The notes: a model not told the origin generated them from the letters alone. Counted from the stretch's first letter, positions 9,690 to 19,592 are shown. The stretch: DNA of 59,109 nt from Nitrosomonadaceae bacterium (GCA_014237605.1 JAAZZR010000004.1:1-59109), one strand, 5' to 3'. A program made the numbers and translations.

Positions 9690-11354
9690 ATGGATATTGA
9701 GGTAAGGTCTTTACCAAGCCCATTAAATTCCATACATGGGAAAAAATCACTAATACAAGGCCGTAAGGTATTACGTGAACAATTTAGTAAGAATGCAAAC
9801 AGCACGGCATTACTTCGCGGTCATTGTAGGCTAATTGATATTGTATTGCGCCAGGCATGGAAAGAAATGGCGCTCCCAGTTTCAATTGCCTTATTGGCTG
9901 TAGGCGGATATGGTCGTGGATATCTTTTCCCTAATTCAGATATAGATTTAGTAGTTTTGCTTCCTGCTAAGGGAAATAAGCAGGAAGCTATGGATGCTGT
10001 TACAAAATTGAAGCTAGAGAGCTGGGTGCATTTGTTGTGGGATATGGGACTAGAGGTGGGTCATAGTGTTCGTACGCTAACTGAATGTACAGAAGAGGCA
10101 AAAGATATTACGGTACAGACAAGCCTGCTTGAGGCGCGCCGGCTTGCAGGAAGCACTAAATTATTCAGAATTTTCTCACAAGTAATAACATCTGGGTTAA
10201 ATCCACGAGAGTTCTTCAATGCTAAACTGCTTGAACAACAGCAGCGTCATGGCCGTTATCATGAAGTAACCTATAATCTTGAGCCTAATTTAAAGGAAAG
10301 TCCCGGCGGTTTGCGAGATTTGCAAAATATTTTATGGGTTAGTCGTGCTACAGGACATGGGAGATCCTGGTCTGATCTTGTCAGGGGAAGATTTATCACA
10401 AAAGAGGAAGCCCGACTTACAAAGCGGAATGAAAAAATCTTACAGGGCCTTCGTATTCGACTACATTATCTCGCAGGACGTCGTGAAGACAGATTGTTGT
10501 TTGATTTTCAGACTTTACTTGCTAAAGATTACAAAATTACCGATAAATCGTCACGTTTAGCGGGCGAATTATTAATGCAGCGTTACTACCGTGCTGCAAA
10601 GTTAGTAGCCCAAATTAATACTATTCTTTTGCTTACTTTACGAACAGAAATCTTCCCGTATGCAAACGTAACACCTATAAAATTAAATAAATATTTTCAG
10701 AAGCGTGGTGAATTACTGGAAGTAAGAGATGAATGTGTCTTCAGGAAAGAGCCGAGCGTTATTCTAGAAAGCATTCTAATGCTACAGCAACACCCTGAAT
10801 TAAAAACTCTTAGTGTTACTACACTGAGAGCACTCTGGCATGCAACACCTCTTATTAACTCGGATTTTCGGTTAAACGTACGCAATCGCAACCTATTTAT
10901 GGAAATTCTACGTCAGCCACGTGGACTTACCAGAGAGTTACGTTTCATGAGTCGCTACGGAATATTGGGGCGTTATATTCCGGCATTCGGACGAATTATT
11001 GGTCAGATGCAGCATGACTTGTTCCATGTCTATACAGTAGACGAGCATATTTTAATGGTGGTAAGAAATCTACGTCGTTTTATGTCTTCTGAGTTTGCCC
11101 ATGAGTATCCACTATGTAGTCAGCTCATAAGTGAATTTGATCGTCCCGAAATTCTTTATCTTGCAGGTTTATTCCACGATATTGCTAAAGGGCGTAATGG
11201 AGACCACTCTTTACTTGGACAGAAAGAGGCTAAACGGTTTTGTATGCAGCATAGACTATCTGCAGAGGACGTGGAATTAGTATCATGGCTGGTAGAGAAT
11301 CATTTGATAATGTCAGCCACAGCACAGAAAAAGACTTATCAGACCCAAAAATAA
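9690..11354 (+). CDS. glnD: GlnD (PII uridylyltransferase/UR), N-terminal 554 residues; gene frameshifted
   Basis: N-terminal part of the bifunctional uridylyltransferase/uridylyl-removing enzyme that modifies PII in response to glutamine. Seen: the nucleotidyltransferase signature GGYGRGYLFPNSDIDLVVL (about residues 72-90), the NLKESPGGLRDLQNILWV region, and the HD phosphohydrolase motif LFHDIAKGRNGDHS. The frame then runs off at AQKKTYQTQK and stops, while the next expected residues (KDLSDPKII) are found one frame back. The break is at an A5 run (11328-11332) where six A's would restore a full 875-residue protein ending at 12316. See the finding for alternatives. Confidence 0.9.
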   Translation: MDIEVRSLPSPLNSIHGKKSLIQGRKVLREQFSKNANSTALLRGHCRLIDIVLRQAWKEMALPVSIALLAVGGYGRGYLFPNSDIDLVVLLPAKGNKQEAMDAVTKLKLESWVHLLWDMGLEVGHSVRTLTECTEEAKDITVQTSLLEARRLAGSTKLFRIFSQVITSGLNPREFFNAKLLEQQQRHGRYHEVTYNLEPNLKESPGGLRDLQNILWVSRATGHGRSWSDLVRGRFITKEEARLTKRNEKILQGLRIRLHYLAGRREDRLLFDFQTLLAKDYKITDKSSRLAGELLMQRYYRAAKLVAQINTILLLTLRTEIFPYANVTPIKLNKYFQKRGELLEVRDECVFRKEPSVILESILMLQQHPELKTLSVTTLRALWHATPLINSDFRLNVRNRNLFMEILRQPRGLTRELRFMSRYGILGRYIPAFGRIIGQMQHDLFHVYTVDEHILMVVRNLRRFMSSEFAHEYPLCSQLISEFDRPEILYLAGLFHDIAKGRNGDHSLLGQKEAKRFCMQHRLSAEDVELVSWLVENHLIMSATAQKKTYQTQK

Positions 11355-12316
11355 TATCTTGTTTTGCTTCACATGTAAGGAATGAGCGTCGGCTCATCGC
11401 AATTTATTTACTTACAGTTGCAGATGTGCGTGGCACCGGCCCTAAGATATGGAACGCCTGGAAAGGTAAACTATTAGAAGATTTATTTTGGAAAACGTGG
11501 CGTTATTTATGTGGCGAACCATATGCTGGCGGTATTCTAGAAACTCATAAAATTAGGGCATTAGAATTATTGCAAGATGACCCTATTCCTACAGGTGCAC
11601 ATAAACAGTTCTGGTCAGAGCTAGATACAACATATTTTCTACAGAATGATCCACAAGAAATCGCGTGGCATGCACGACAGCTTTATTACAGGATTAATAC
11701 TCTCGTGCCGGTTGTTAAAGCTCGGGCTGTTCCTGCTGGAGATGGTGTCCATGTCATGGTATATACTTCGGACCAGAAAGACTTATTTTTGCGTATTTGT
11801 AAATTCTTTGAACATATTGATTACAGTATTGTTGAAGCTAAGATTCATACTACAAAGAGTGGTTACGCACTTGATAGTTTTTTAGTACTAAATCCATTCA
11901 AATCAGCAGGGCAATATCGTGATGTGACTCGTATTGTGGAGCATGGATTAAAACAGGAATTGGAACAACAGCTACCTCTTAAATCTCCCTCACAAGTGCG
12001 AGTAAGCCGCCACCTTAAGCATTTTCCAATTACACCTGAGGTTGGCATTGAGCCAGATGAAAGAGGAGCCTATCATGTCCTATCAATTGTTGCTGGAGAC
12101 CAGCCAGAGTTACTGTCACGTGTTGCTCAAGTTTTGGTGGGTTCTGATGTCAGAGTACATGGCGCCAAGGTAAATACGATGGGCGAACGTGCAGAAGATA
12201 TTTTTCTTATTACGGGAAAAATATTAAATGAAACAAAGACATTAATTAAACTAGAAGAAGAGATTCTCAGTATATTGCAGATACCAAATAAATTAACTAA
12301 GATAAAATCAGGATAG
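11285..12316 (+). CDS. glnD: GlnD C-terminal part (end of HD domain and two ACT domains), out of frame
   Basis: Continuation of glnD in the -1 frame. The true homology begins at KDLSDPKIISCFASHV near base 11333; the ATG at 11285 is an out-of-frame codon within the upstream part and is probably not a start. Seen: LYLLTVADVRG-like text (here IYLLTVADVRGTGPK), then two glutamine-sensing ACT domains, VHVMVYTSDQKDLFLRICKF and YHVLSIVAGDQPELLSRVAQ, and the normal C-terminus. No stop codons or other damage are visible, so the lesion is either very recent, a sequencing error or bypassed by slippage. Confidence 0.85.
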   Translation: MAGRESFDNVSHSTEKDLSDPKIISCFASHVRNERRLIAIYLLTVADVRGTGPKIWNAWKGKLLEDLFWKTWRYLCGEPYAGGILETHKIRALELLQDDPIPTGAHKQFWSELDTTYFLQNDPQEIAWHARQLYYRINTLVPVVKARAVPAGDGVHVMVYTSDQKDLFLRICKFFEHIDYSIVEAKIHTTKSGYALDSFLVLNPFKSAGQYRDVTRIVEHGLKQELEQQLPLKSPSQVRVSRHLKHFPITPEVGIEPDERGAYHVLSIVAGDQPELLSRVAQVLVGSDVRVHGAKVNTMGERAEDIFLITGKILNETKTLIKLEEEILSILQIPNKLTKIKSG

Positions 12317-12367
12317 AATTCATACCATATAGAGATACTTATAGTTTGTAACTCGTATCCTGATTCT

Positions 12368-13111
12368 TTAATGTATTGTTATCGCTTCTTTACATTCAAT
12401 ATTGAGGTCCGCACAGTAATTTTCATAGATTCCATCAAGGAATTTCCAAAGAGCATTACATGCTTCAGTAGTAGCAGCCAGAACCTCAGCTTTTTTCTCT
12501 GGTGTATCAGCGAACCTTTCAATTAAGGCCCATTCTGCCTTTGAATGGTGGATGTCAGCTTCTTGGTGTACTGTAAAGAATTCATAGCTATCAGGGTTAT
12601 TCATCCCATAGAATTTTGCCAAGCCATCAATCTTTACTGCGGCAATTTCTGGTACTTGTGACTCAAATGCATGCATAGCTGCTAGGCCTGCATAGAATGG
12701 TTGATTTAGGCAAATATCCCGAAAAGTTGTAACAAGATTTTCTGTGCCAGGTAAGGCAGCTGCATTAGCTAATTCTTTTTCGCTTGAGCCTAAAGCTAAT
12801 GCAAAGTTTTTCCAAAGGCCAGGATGATTTTTCTCACCATATTCTTCACTAATTAGGTTCTCTAATACTTCTTGCCGAACACTGATATCGCCACTATTAG
12901 TTTCAGTATGGAAATGAGGGGTATTGAAATGTACTGCACTTAAATAAGTTGGTTCAGCTAAAACATTATGAAAGTATTGTTCAGCATATTTACGTAGCTG
13001 ATGCTTTGAAAGTTTTCCTTCGGTCCAAGCGACATAGAATGGGTGTTTCAGGAGACTTTTAGATCCAATAATTGAGTCGACATCTTGCTTGAAAGTTAAT
13101 TTTTCTTTCAT
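12368..13111 (-). CDS. CADD-like haem-oxygenase-fold diiron enzyme, probable pABA synthase
   Basis: 247 residues, closely resembling chlamydial CADD (TenA/PqqC fold), a family whose Nitrosomonas europaea member is reported to restore p-aminobenzoate synthesis. Aligned by eye from memory of CADD, all six metal ligands are present: Glu89, His96, Glu150, His182, Asp186 and His189. Tyr26 in KHPFYVAW matches CADD Tyr27, proposed to be cleaved from the protein as the pABA precursor, and Lys160 in AAVKIDGL matches Lys152, proposed as the amine donor. The start at 13111 is chosen for AGAGG seven bases upstream; an upstream start at 13207 has no such site. It is convergent with glnD. Confidence 0.85.
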   Translation of the reverse strand: MKEKLTFKQDVDSIIGSKSLLKHPFYVAWTEGKLSKHQLRKYAEQYFHNVLAEPTYLSAVHFNTPHFHTETNSGDISVRQEVLENLISEEYGEKNHPGLWKNFALALGSSEKELANAAALPGTENLVTTFRDICLNQPFYAGLAAMHAFESQVPEIAAVKIDGLAKFYGMNNPDSYEFFTVHQEADIHHSKAEWALIERFADTPEKKAEVLAATTEACNALWKFLDGIYENYCADLNIECKEAITIH

Positions 13112-13360
13112 AATTTTCCTCTTATTTTTAACAGGATATGGATTATCAACAAGCATATCACTACCTAATAATATCGCCAAGTAAAATTTTGGCGGGCGAA
13201 AGATCACATTTCAGGTAGAGTTAGGGACGAAAGTTATAGTAAATTTAAATAACGGAAATTTATAGTGAAAATTAAATTAAGGCGAAAATATTTTGCTAGT
13301 ACATTTTATTATGGGCTAATTTAACGCTAAACTGTGGCGTGCTTAAATTTGGATATATTT

Positions 13361-13783
13361 ATGGATGAACAATCAAGCCTATTAGCCTTATTTGCCAGTA
13401 GTTTCTTTGCTGCCACATTGCTTCCAGGTGGGTCAGAAGCAGTATTGTTTGGAGTATTAAAAGCTTATCCCCAGCTGTATTGGCCTGCTTTGGGGGTTGC
13501 CTCACTTGGTAATACCTTGGGCGGCATAAGCTCTTATTTAATTGGGAGGCTCTTGCCAGATGAAAAGGCACTTCTCAAGAAACACAACGGCAGCAGGCGA
13601 GGACTTGAGTGGGTACGTAGTTACGGAAGCCCTGTGATATTGCTGTCCTGGGTTCCTCTGATAGGTGATGTGTTGTGTGTTGCGGCAGGCTGGCTTCGGG
13701 TCAACTGGCTATGGGTTCTATTGTTCATGGCAGTTGGTAAATTTGCACGTTACTGGGTAATTGCAGAGTTTTTAAGCAATTAG
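13361..13783 (+). CDS. yqaA: YqaA/DedA-family inner-membrane protein
   Basis: About 140 residues with the DedA-related YqaA pattern: FFAATLLPGGSEAVL near the N-terminus (the re-entrant loop), a GNTLGGISSYLIGR segment, and a C-terminal pair of helices with VPLIGDVLCVAAGWLRV. Family members are inner-membrane proteins linked to lipid translocation or membrane integrity, without a defined activity for YqaA. The ATG at 13361 is preferred to an upstream GTG at 13334 that adds nine residues. It is convergent with grxD. Confidence 0.82.
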   Translation: MDEQSSLLALFASSFFAATLLPGGSEAVLFGVLKAYPQLYWPALGVASLGNTLGGISSYLIGRLLPDEKALLKKHNGSRRGLEWVRSYGSPVILLSWVPLIGDVLCVAAGWLRVNWLWVLLFMAVGKFARYWVIAEFLSN

Positions 13784-13838
13784 AAGAACGATAGAATCTA
13801 TTTTGTTCTTAAAATTAGTTTTAACTAGATGATGGAGT

Positions 13839-14147
13839 CTATTTTTTAATTAATTTTTGTAATTCTCCGTTCTCGTACATTTCTGCTACGATATCTGAGC
13901 CGCCGACAAAATTACCATCGATATAGAGTTGTGGAATAGTTGGCCAATTTGAGTATTCTTTAATGCCCTGTCTAATCTCCGGGTTAGGGAGTACGTCAAC
14001 AGTAAAGATATTACTTGCCCCACAAGCATCAAGTATTTTTACAGCATGCGCTGAGAAACCACATTGTGGATTTTCCGGCGTACCTTTCATATAGAGAACC
14101 ACAGAATTAGTGGTTACTGGTTCACTGATAATCTCTTGTGTATTCAT
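13839..14147 (-). CDS. grxD: Monothiol glutaredoxin (Grx4 type)
   Basis: 102-residue glutaredoxin with the monothiol CGFS active site (NPQCGFSAHAVKIL), the WPTIPQLYIDGNFVGGSDI glutathione-binding region and the usual C-terminus. Grx4 proteins bind a bridging [2Fe-2S] cluster with glutathione and pass it to client proteins. It is the last gene of the hemA-prfA-prmC-grxD series on the minus strand, 117 bases after prmC. Confidence 0.95.
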   Translation of the reverse strand: MNTQEIISEPVTTNSVVLYMKGTPENPQCGFSAHAVKILDACGASNIFTVDVLPNPEIRQGIKEYSNWPTIPQLYIDGNFVGGSDIVAEMYENGELQKLIKK

Positions 14148-14264
14148 ACCGAGCCTCTCATCATATTAGTTACTATTATTCATATTCTATGAAAAACAGT
14201 GCCAGTCTAAAAAAGTTCTCTTCAACTTGATTAGAGCAGCCAATTTTAATAGTTTAACAGCTTT

Positions 14265-15116
14265 TTAAAGGGGAGGGTCATATCTTCCACCGCTGACCCT
14301 TGGTATTCCTGCTAAATCTGAGCGAGAGAAAACACTGATGAAGCCAGCTTCTTTTAGTAACTGTTTGGTTATTTTGGCTTGATTGTAACCATGTTCTAAT
14401 AGTAGCCATCCGCCTGCATTTAGGTATGAAGCAGCGGAAGAAATGATCGTTTGGATACAAAACATCCCATCTTGCTCAGCAACTAGAGCTAATTTTGGTT
14501 CAAAACGTAGGTCCTGCTGATTTAGATGGGGATCATTCAGGGCAATATAGGGCGGGTTAGAAATGATAAGGTCAAATTTTCTTTTGGTTAACGCTTGAAA
14601 CCAGTCGCTTTTGATAAAATTGACGTTGTTTACACTGAGACGTTCTGCATTTGTTTTGGCGATAGCTATGGCATCTGCAGAATTATCAGCTGCGGTAACA
14701 TTGGATAGAGTCCGGTGTTTTGCAATAGTTATTGCGATTACTCCGCTACCAGTACCAAGGTCTAGTATTTTGCATGGCATGCTTGAGGAAACTTTCTCTA
14801 ATGCTAAGTCTACGAGTAGTTCGGTTTCTTGCCTAGGAATTAGTACAGAAGGTGTAACTTTAAATTTTATACTATAAAACTCACACTCGCCAAGAATATA
14901 AGAGACTGGCTCGCCACTGGCACGTTGCTTAACCAGTAATTGAAACGTATGTATTTGAATCGGAGTTAGGCTTTGTTCGGGGTGGGTAATTATGTAGGCA
15001 TGATTTATTTTAAGAACATGTTGTAATAATATTCGTGCGTCATTATAGGAAATAAGAATATGTGCCTGACTCAGAACATCTTCTATTGTAATGTATTGCT
15101 GTTTTTCAAAATTCAT
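14265..15116 (-). CDS. prmC: Peptide chain release factor N5-glutamine methyltransferase
   Basis: Methylates the Gln of the GGQ motif of RF1/RF2, raising termination efficiency. Seen in 283 residues: an N-terminal helical domain, SVLIPRQETELLVD, the SAM-binding ILDLGTGSGVIAITIAK motif, and the catalytic SNPPYIALND (NPPY) motif that contacts the Gln. Its substrate RF1 is encoded directly upstream. The C-terminal end (SGGRYDPPL) is as expected for PrmC. Confidence 0.94.
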   Translation of the reverse strand: MNFEKQQYITIEDVLSQAHILISYNDARILLQHVLKINHAYIITHPEQSLTPIQIHTFQLLVKQRASGEPVSYILGECEFYSIKFKVTPSVLIPRQETELLVDLALEKVSSSMPCKILDLGTGSGVIAITIAKHRTLSNVTAADNSADAIAIAKTNAERLSVNNVNFIKSDWFQALTKRKFDLIISNPPYIALNDPHLNQQDLRFEPKLALVAEQDGMFCIQTIISSAASYLNAGGWLLLEHGYNQAKITKQLLKEAGFISVFSRSDLAGIPRVSGGRYDPPL

Positions 15117-15187
15117 TTTATGGTGCCAGATCGGAGATAGAAGACTCCGGATTCGAGATTAGGAGTGTTTCGGAGTGGAGTGGCCTT

Positions 15188-16264
15188 TTACTCTCCCATT
15201 GCCGCAAGTTGTTCCGCTTGATGTTCTGACGCTAGCGTAGAGCATAATTCGTTTAAATCACCATCCATAATTTGGTCTATTTTATAGAGTGTAAGGTTTA
15301 TGCGATGATCAGATATGCGGCCTTGTGGGAAATTATAGGTACGGATTCTTTCTGAACGATCGCCACTACCAATGAGTAATTTACGGGTAGCAGCCTGTTT
15401 AGCTTGTTGTTCACTCATCTGTTTATCACGAATTCTGGCAATCAAAACACTCATCGCTTGTGCTTTATTCTTATGTTGTGAGCGTCCATCCTGGCACTCA
15501 ACAACAATACCTGTAGGATTATGAGTAATTCGTACAGCCGAATCAGTTTTATTTATATGCTGACCCCCTGCGCCAGATGCCCGGTAGGTGTCAATTCTCA
15601 GCTCAGAAGGGTTTAATACTACATCTGATATCTCATCTATTTCCGGCATTATTGCAACCGTACAGGCAGAAGTATGGATGCGGCCTTGAGTCTCTGTAGT
15701 GGGGACGCGCTGCACCCTGTGACCACCTGATTCAAATTTAAGTTTAGAATAGGCGCCGTCACCTGATATCTGGGCAATAATTTCTTTATATCCACCAACC
15801 TCAGATAAACTTTGCGAAATGATTTCTACTTGCCAGTGTTCTCGTTCGGCAAAACGTGTATACATACGAAATAGATCTCCGGCAAATAGTGCTGATTCAT
15901 CTCCCCCTGTACCGGCTCGAATCTCTAGGAAAAGGTTGTGTTCATCATTTGGATCCTTGGGGAGTAATAATTTCTGCAATTCTAGCTCAATTTGTATAAG
16001 CTTTTCTTTTTCACTTCGGATCTCATCTTCAGCAAATTCACGCATTTCAGCATCAGCAATCATCTCCTGGGCAGCCTGAATATTGCGTTCACCAAGTTGA
16101 TATGCGCGATAAAGCTCGACTACTGGAACTATCTCTGCATGCTCGCGTGTAAGCTTACGGTAATTATTCAGGTCAGAGGTTACATCTTCACTACTTAGTA
16201 GACCGTCCAGTTCTTCCAGGCGTGAGCTCAACTGCATGAGTTTGGTAGTGATACCCTCGTTCAT
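15188..16264 (-). CDS. prfA: Peptide chain release factor 1
   Basis: Recognises UAA/UAG and triggers peptide release. 358 residues. Seen: [18 protein letters not shown] in domain 2, the stop-codon recognition tripeptide at 188-190 read as PTT (E. coli has PAT; the consensus is PxT), and the GGQ catalytic loop at 233-235 in [19 protein letters not shown]. The start overlaps the hemA stop by four bases (ATGA), giving translational coupling, and prmC, which modifies the GGQ glutamine, follows. Confidence 0.96.
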   Translation of the reverse strand: MNEGITTKLMQLSSRLEELDGLLSSEDVTSDLNNYRKLTREHAEIVPVVELYRAYQLGERNIQAAQEMIADAEMREFAEDEIRSEKEKLIQIELELQKLLLPKDPNDEHNLFLEIRAGTGGDESALFAGDLFRMYTRFAEREHWQVEIISQSLSEVGGYKEIIAQISGDGAYSKLKFESGGHRVQRVPTTETQGRIHTSACTVAIMPEIDEISDVVLNPSELRIDTYRASGAGGQHINKTDSAVRITHNPTGIVVECQDGRSQHKNKAQAMSVLIARIRDKQMSEQQAKQAATRKLLIGSGDRSERIRTYNFPQGRISDHRINLTLYKIDQIMDGDLNELCSTLASEHQAEQLAAMGE

Positions 16265-17514
16265 TCTAAACGATCAAGTTGGTAGAGCCGATTTATCATG
16301 TCGACAAGCTCATCTCTTTCATCTGATGAGGCATGGTTTAGTACATCGGAAGGAGAGTGTAAAAGTTTGTTGGTCAGGCTATTACTTAATGACTCCATAA
16401 TTTTTTTTGAGTCCCCACCTCTTGCCAAAAGTTTAAGTGCGCGGTCAAGTTCATGCCGACGATAGTGCTCCGCTTGGCTACGCAATGCACGGATGGTTGG
16501 GACTAATTCACGAGATTCTAGCCAGTGCATAAAATTAATAACATTTGAATTAATGATGGCTTCTGCCTGAACTACCGCACCTTGTCGTGAATCCAACCCT
16601 TCCTGGACAATGTCTGAGAGATCATCCACAGTATAGAGAAACACATCGTCAAGCTCTAATACTTCCTGTTCAACATCCCGTGGCACGGCTAGATCAACCA
16701 TAAAAATTGGACGATGCTTACGTTTTTTAATTGCTCGTTCCATCATGCCTTTTCCAAGTATCGGAAGGGGGCTTGCGGTACAGGTTACGACAATGTCATG
16801 AAGAGCTAGCTGTTCTGGGAGTTCATTTAGTGTTATCGATTTTGCGTTGAAACGATTCACCAGGGCCTGAGCGTGTTCTGCAGTACGGTTGGCGACAGTA
16901 ATACTCTTTGGGTGGCGTGCTGAGAAACTACCAGCACATAATTCAATCATTTCCCCTGCCCCAATAAGGAGTATACGTTGCGCACTAATATCTCCAAAGA
17001 TTCTTTCTGCTAGCTGTGTGGCAGCAGCAGCCATGGAAACAGAGTTAGCGCCAATTTCAGTGGATGTGCGAACTTCTTTTGCAACAAAAAAAGTGCGCTG
17101 AAAAAGTTTATGCAATAACAAACCTAGTGTACCGGCAAGTTCTGCAGATTTTACTGCATTCTTTAGCTGACCCAGTATCTGTGGCTCACCCAATACCATT
17201 GAATCTAAGCCGCTTGCAACTCTGAAGGCATGTTTTACTGCATGCTCGCGAGGTAGACTGTAGAGATATGGTTCTAATTCACGCGCTTGCAGCTGATGAA
17301 AGCTAGCCAACCAATTTTTTGCTTCCTCTGGTTTATCCGTGCTGCAATAGATCTCCGTACGATTACAGGTAGAGACGATCGCGGCCTCTTTTACAGCATG
17401 ATGACCAACTAGATCATGTAATGCATCCTCCATTGAGTCATCCGAGAATACGACTTGTTCTCGCACATCAATAGGTGCAGTCTGATAATTAATCCCGAAG
17501 GCCAATAATTCCAT
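16261..17514 (-). CDS. hemA: Glutamyl-tRNA reductase
   Basis: Reduces glutamyl-tRNA to glutamate-1-semialdehyde, the first step of C5 tetrapyrrole synthesis; HemL (6.4 kb) takes the product. 417 residues with the catalytic Cys50 in [10 protein letters not shown], the [16 protein letters not shown] loop, an NADPH-binding [14 protein letters not shown] segment and the helical C-terminal dimerisation domain. The protein starts at the ATG at 17514, about 38 bases after a predicted transcription start with a perfect -10 hexamer. Four-base overlap with prfA. Confidence 0.96.
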   Translation of the reverse strand: MELLAFGINYQTAPIDVREQVVFSDDSMEDALHDLVGHHAVKEAAIVSTCNRTEIYCSTDKPEEAKNWLASFHQLQARELEPYLYSLPREHAVKHAFRVASGLDSMVLGEPQILGQLKNAVKSAELAGTLGLLLHKLFQRTFFVAKEVRTSTEIGANSVSMAAAATQLAERIFGDISAQRILLIGAGEMIELCAGSFSARHPKSITVANRTAEHAQALVNRFNAKSITLNELPEQLALHDIVVTCTASPLPILGKGMMERAIKKRKHRPIFMVDLAVPRDVEQEVLELDDVFLYTVDDLSDIVQEGLDSRQGAVVQAEAIINSNVINFMHWLESRELVPTIRALRSQAEHYRRHELDRALKLLARGGDSKKIMESLSNSLTNKLLHSPSDVLNHASSDERDELVDMINRLYQLDRLE

Positions 17515-17558
17515 AGTTTGTTATGTAAGTAACTGGTAAAGAATATGGAAAACCCCTG

Positions 17559-17587
17559 ATTATAGTATTTCAAGAGCTTGAATACTA
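17559..17587 (-). promoter_or_regulatory. Candidate hemA promoter -10 box with overlapping inverted repeat
   Basis: On the minus strand a perfect TATAAT lies at 17564-17559, 45 bases before the hemA start. It abuts an inverted repeat at 17563-17587 with 11-base arms (TAGTATTTCAAG and CTTGAATACTA, one bulged T, two-base centre). The -35 is poor by consensus. An operator covering the -10 region would suit a repressor, but the regulator is unknown. Confidence 0.45.
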
Positions 17588-17802
17588 TCAAAGAAAAAAA
17601 AATTACAACTTTAGATAAAGTAAGACAAGTATAGGAGTGCATTAATTCAATATTTAATTCCCCGTCCTAGGTGTTAGAAATCGGTATTTTTTGTGCTATA
17701 TAGGTTGGTAACTACTAATTAGGGGTTTAATTAGAATTGTTTGGGTTTACTTCAAAAAATAGTAAAGAGTAGGAATATGCTATGTTGTAATTATTTATTT
17801 TA

Positions 17803-17878
<76 letters not shown>

Positions 17879-18060
17879 ATTTGCTAAGAATCGGCACTAT
17901 TTCTTGTGGATAACACAACTGCTTGTGTGCTTATATTTGCTAGCTAATCGGAGGAGGTATTCGCCTACCAGAATGTATAATTTTAGCACAGTGCAAAATT
18001 CATTGGAATACTATGTCGGATGCTGAAATTAGTTGCCTTTTACACATATGTATATAATTT

Positions 18061-18543
18061 TCATTTTTTTTGGTCTGGCCTAGGTTTTTTTGTTGGGTTG
18101 ATCTGATTATTTAGCATCGATGTGACAGCGGTCTTTAATGGCGATAGAGGTAAATTATTAGCAAGTATATTAAGGCTCTCTGTGCCAGCCTGGCTTATTT
18201 CTGGTTTCTTATGGGGCAAGTTAACTGCATGGCAAATATAGTAATTTGCTTGCACAGTGATTTGAATAGAAGTAACCTCAACATAGCCTAATGTGTGAAA
18301 TTTTGAGAGTAGTGATGGGAGAATCTGTTTGAGTTTTGCTGCAATTGTTCCATTACCTACTATGATAGTTAACTTCCCATCTGTGAATTTACCTAGAGCG
18401 CAGAACTGTACTAATTTGGGCGGAATAACCTCCATAAATGCTGCCTGCATTTCGGATATTCGATCGACCTGGGTAAATAATTCTTGATGCGCAGGCGCGT
18501 CTTTGAGTGTGTTAAGGAAGAAATTAATTTTATGTATTGTCAT
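18061..18543 (-). CDS. dciA: DciA-like (DUF721) protein
   Basis: 160 residues. The N-terminal half carries the DUF721 pattern (AAFMEVIPPKLVQFCALGKFTDGKLTIIVGNGTIAAKLKQ), a fold shared by DciA, the replicative-helicase operator of bacteria lacking DnaC/DnaI. The C-terminal third is low-complexity and ends in a lysine-rich PTKKPRPDQKK tail. The ATG at 18543 gives the expected N-terminus; a GTG 13 codons upstream is less likely. Placement next to the M23 peptidase and secA is the usual betaproteobacterial order. Confidence 0.75.
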   Translation of the reverse strand: MTIHKINFFLNTLKDAPAHQELFTQVDRISEMQAAFMEVIPPKLVQFCALGKFTDGKLTIIVGNGTIAAKLKQILPSLLSKFHTLGYVEVTSIQITVQANYYICHAVNLPHKKPEISQAGTESLNILANNLPLSPLKTAVTSMLNNQINPTKKPRPDQKK

Positions 18544-18648
18544 AATAGGTAGTAATGTGATTCTTGATATATATAACAACACTTAACAATAAAATTGTTC
18601 TATGTAGAAAAAAATATACATGTATTGTACGAGAATTCGGAGGTATAT

Positions 18649-19566
18649 ATGAATATAATTCTGGTTTCTAGTCATCTTGCGAAGGCAAAGACATTAACTT
18701 TTAAGAAAAGACACTTTATGGCGTTGTTAGCGGCACTATTTTTAATTGTTGTGCTGATGGTTTTAGGTTTAAATTATTTATCTTTGCGATATGTAGATAA
18801 AATTGATAGTCCTTCTTTTCGCTCATTTGTAATGAGCATTCAGCAAGAAGAGTATGAAAAAAGCCAGCAATATCTGAGCGTAAATTTAAATGCCATGGCA
18901 ATTAAATTGGGTCAGATGCAAGCTCAATTATTAAGAATAGATTCAGTAGGTAAAAGACTTGCAGAGTTATCTGGTATTGAGCCAGAGGAATTTATGTTTG
19001 ACCAGATACCTAGCCAAGGCGGGGCGGTATCTACTTCGCCGTCAAAGGATATTTCTTTTAGTGAGTTTGGTAATCAAGTCGAAGATTTATCGCGCATACT
19101 AGATGACCGGTTGGGAAAATTGGAAACATTGGATCTTATCCTTAGGAAGGACAGGCTCAAAAAAGAAATGCGCCCTACTAATATGCCTGTAGACGCGAAA
19201 TGGTTATCATCCGGTTTTGGTTATCGCACCGATCCTTTTACCGGTAAAAAAGCCTATCATAAGGGCATTGATTTTGTAGCAGAAACAGGGGCATCTATTA
19301 AAGCGGCAGCTAGTGGCGTGGTGGTTTACTCTGATCGCCACCCTGAATATGGTAATATGGTTTCTGTTGATCATGGAAATGATCTTGTAAGCCGCTATGC
19401 TCATGCTTCTAAAAGATTGGTTAAAGTTGGGCAGGTGGTTAAGCAGGGGGAAAAGATAGCAGAAGTTGGCAACACTGGCCGGTCAACTGGTCCGCATTTG
19501 CATTTTGAAATTAGGCATAAAGGCAGAGCGATGAACCCATCTCGGTTTCTAAAGAAAATTAATTGA
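18649..19566 (+). CDS. M23-family (LytM) peptidase, membrane-anchored
   Basis: 305 residues. An N-terminal cytosolic stretch, one membrane helix (about residues 24-46), a coiled-coil region of about 120 residues and a C-terminal LytM domain. Zinc ligands are seen in the HKGIDF motif (His-x3-Asp) and the HLHFEI (HxH) motif, so the domain looks catalytically intact. Such proteins cleave or regulate cleavage of peptidoglycan cross-bridges. The start at 18649 follows GGAGG by five bases; the longer frame from 18595 lacks a ribosome site. A good terminator separates it from secA. Confidence 0.88.
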   Translation: MNIILVSSHLAKAKTLTFKKRHFMALLAALFLIVVLMVLGLNYLSLRYVDKIDSPSFRSFVMSIQQEEYEKSQQYLSVNLNAMAIKLGQMQAQLLRIDSVGKRLAELSGIEPEEFMFDQIPSQGGAVSTSPSKDISFSEFGNQVEDLSRILDDRLGKLETLDLILRKDRLKKEMRPTNMPVDAKWLSSGFGYRTDPFTGKKAYHKGIDFVAETGASIKAAASGVVVYSDRHPEYGNMVSVDHGNDLVSRYAHASKRLVKVGQVVKQGEKIAEVGNTGRSTGPHLHFEIRHKGRAMNPSRFLKKIN

Positions 19567-19592
19567 GCATGGGCCATGAATTAGTATTGGCG

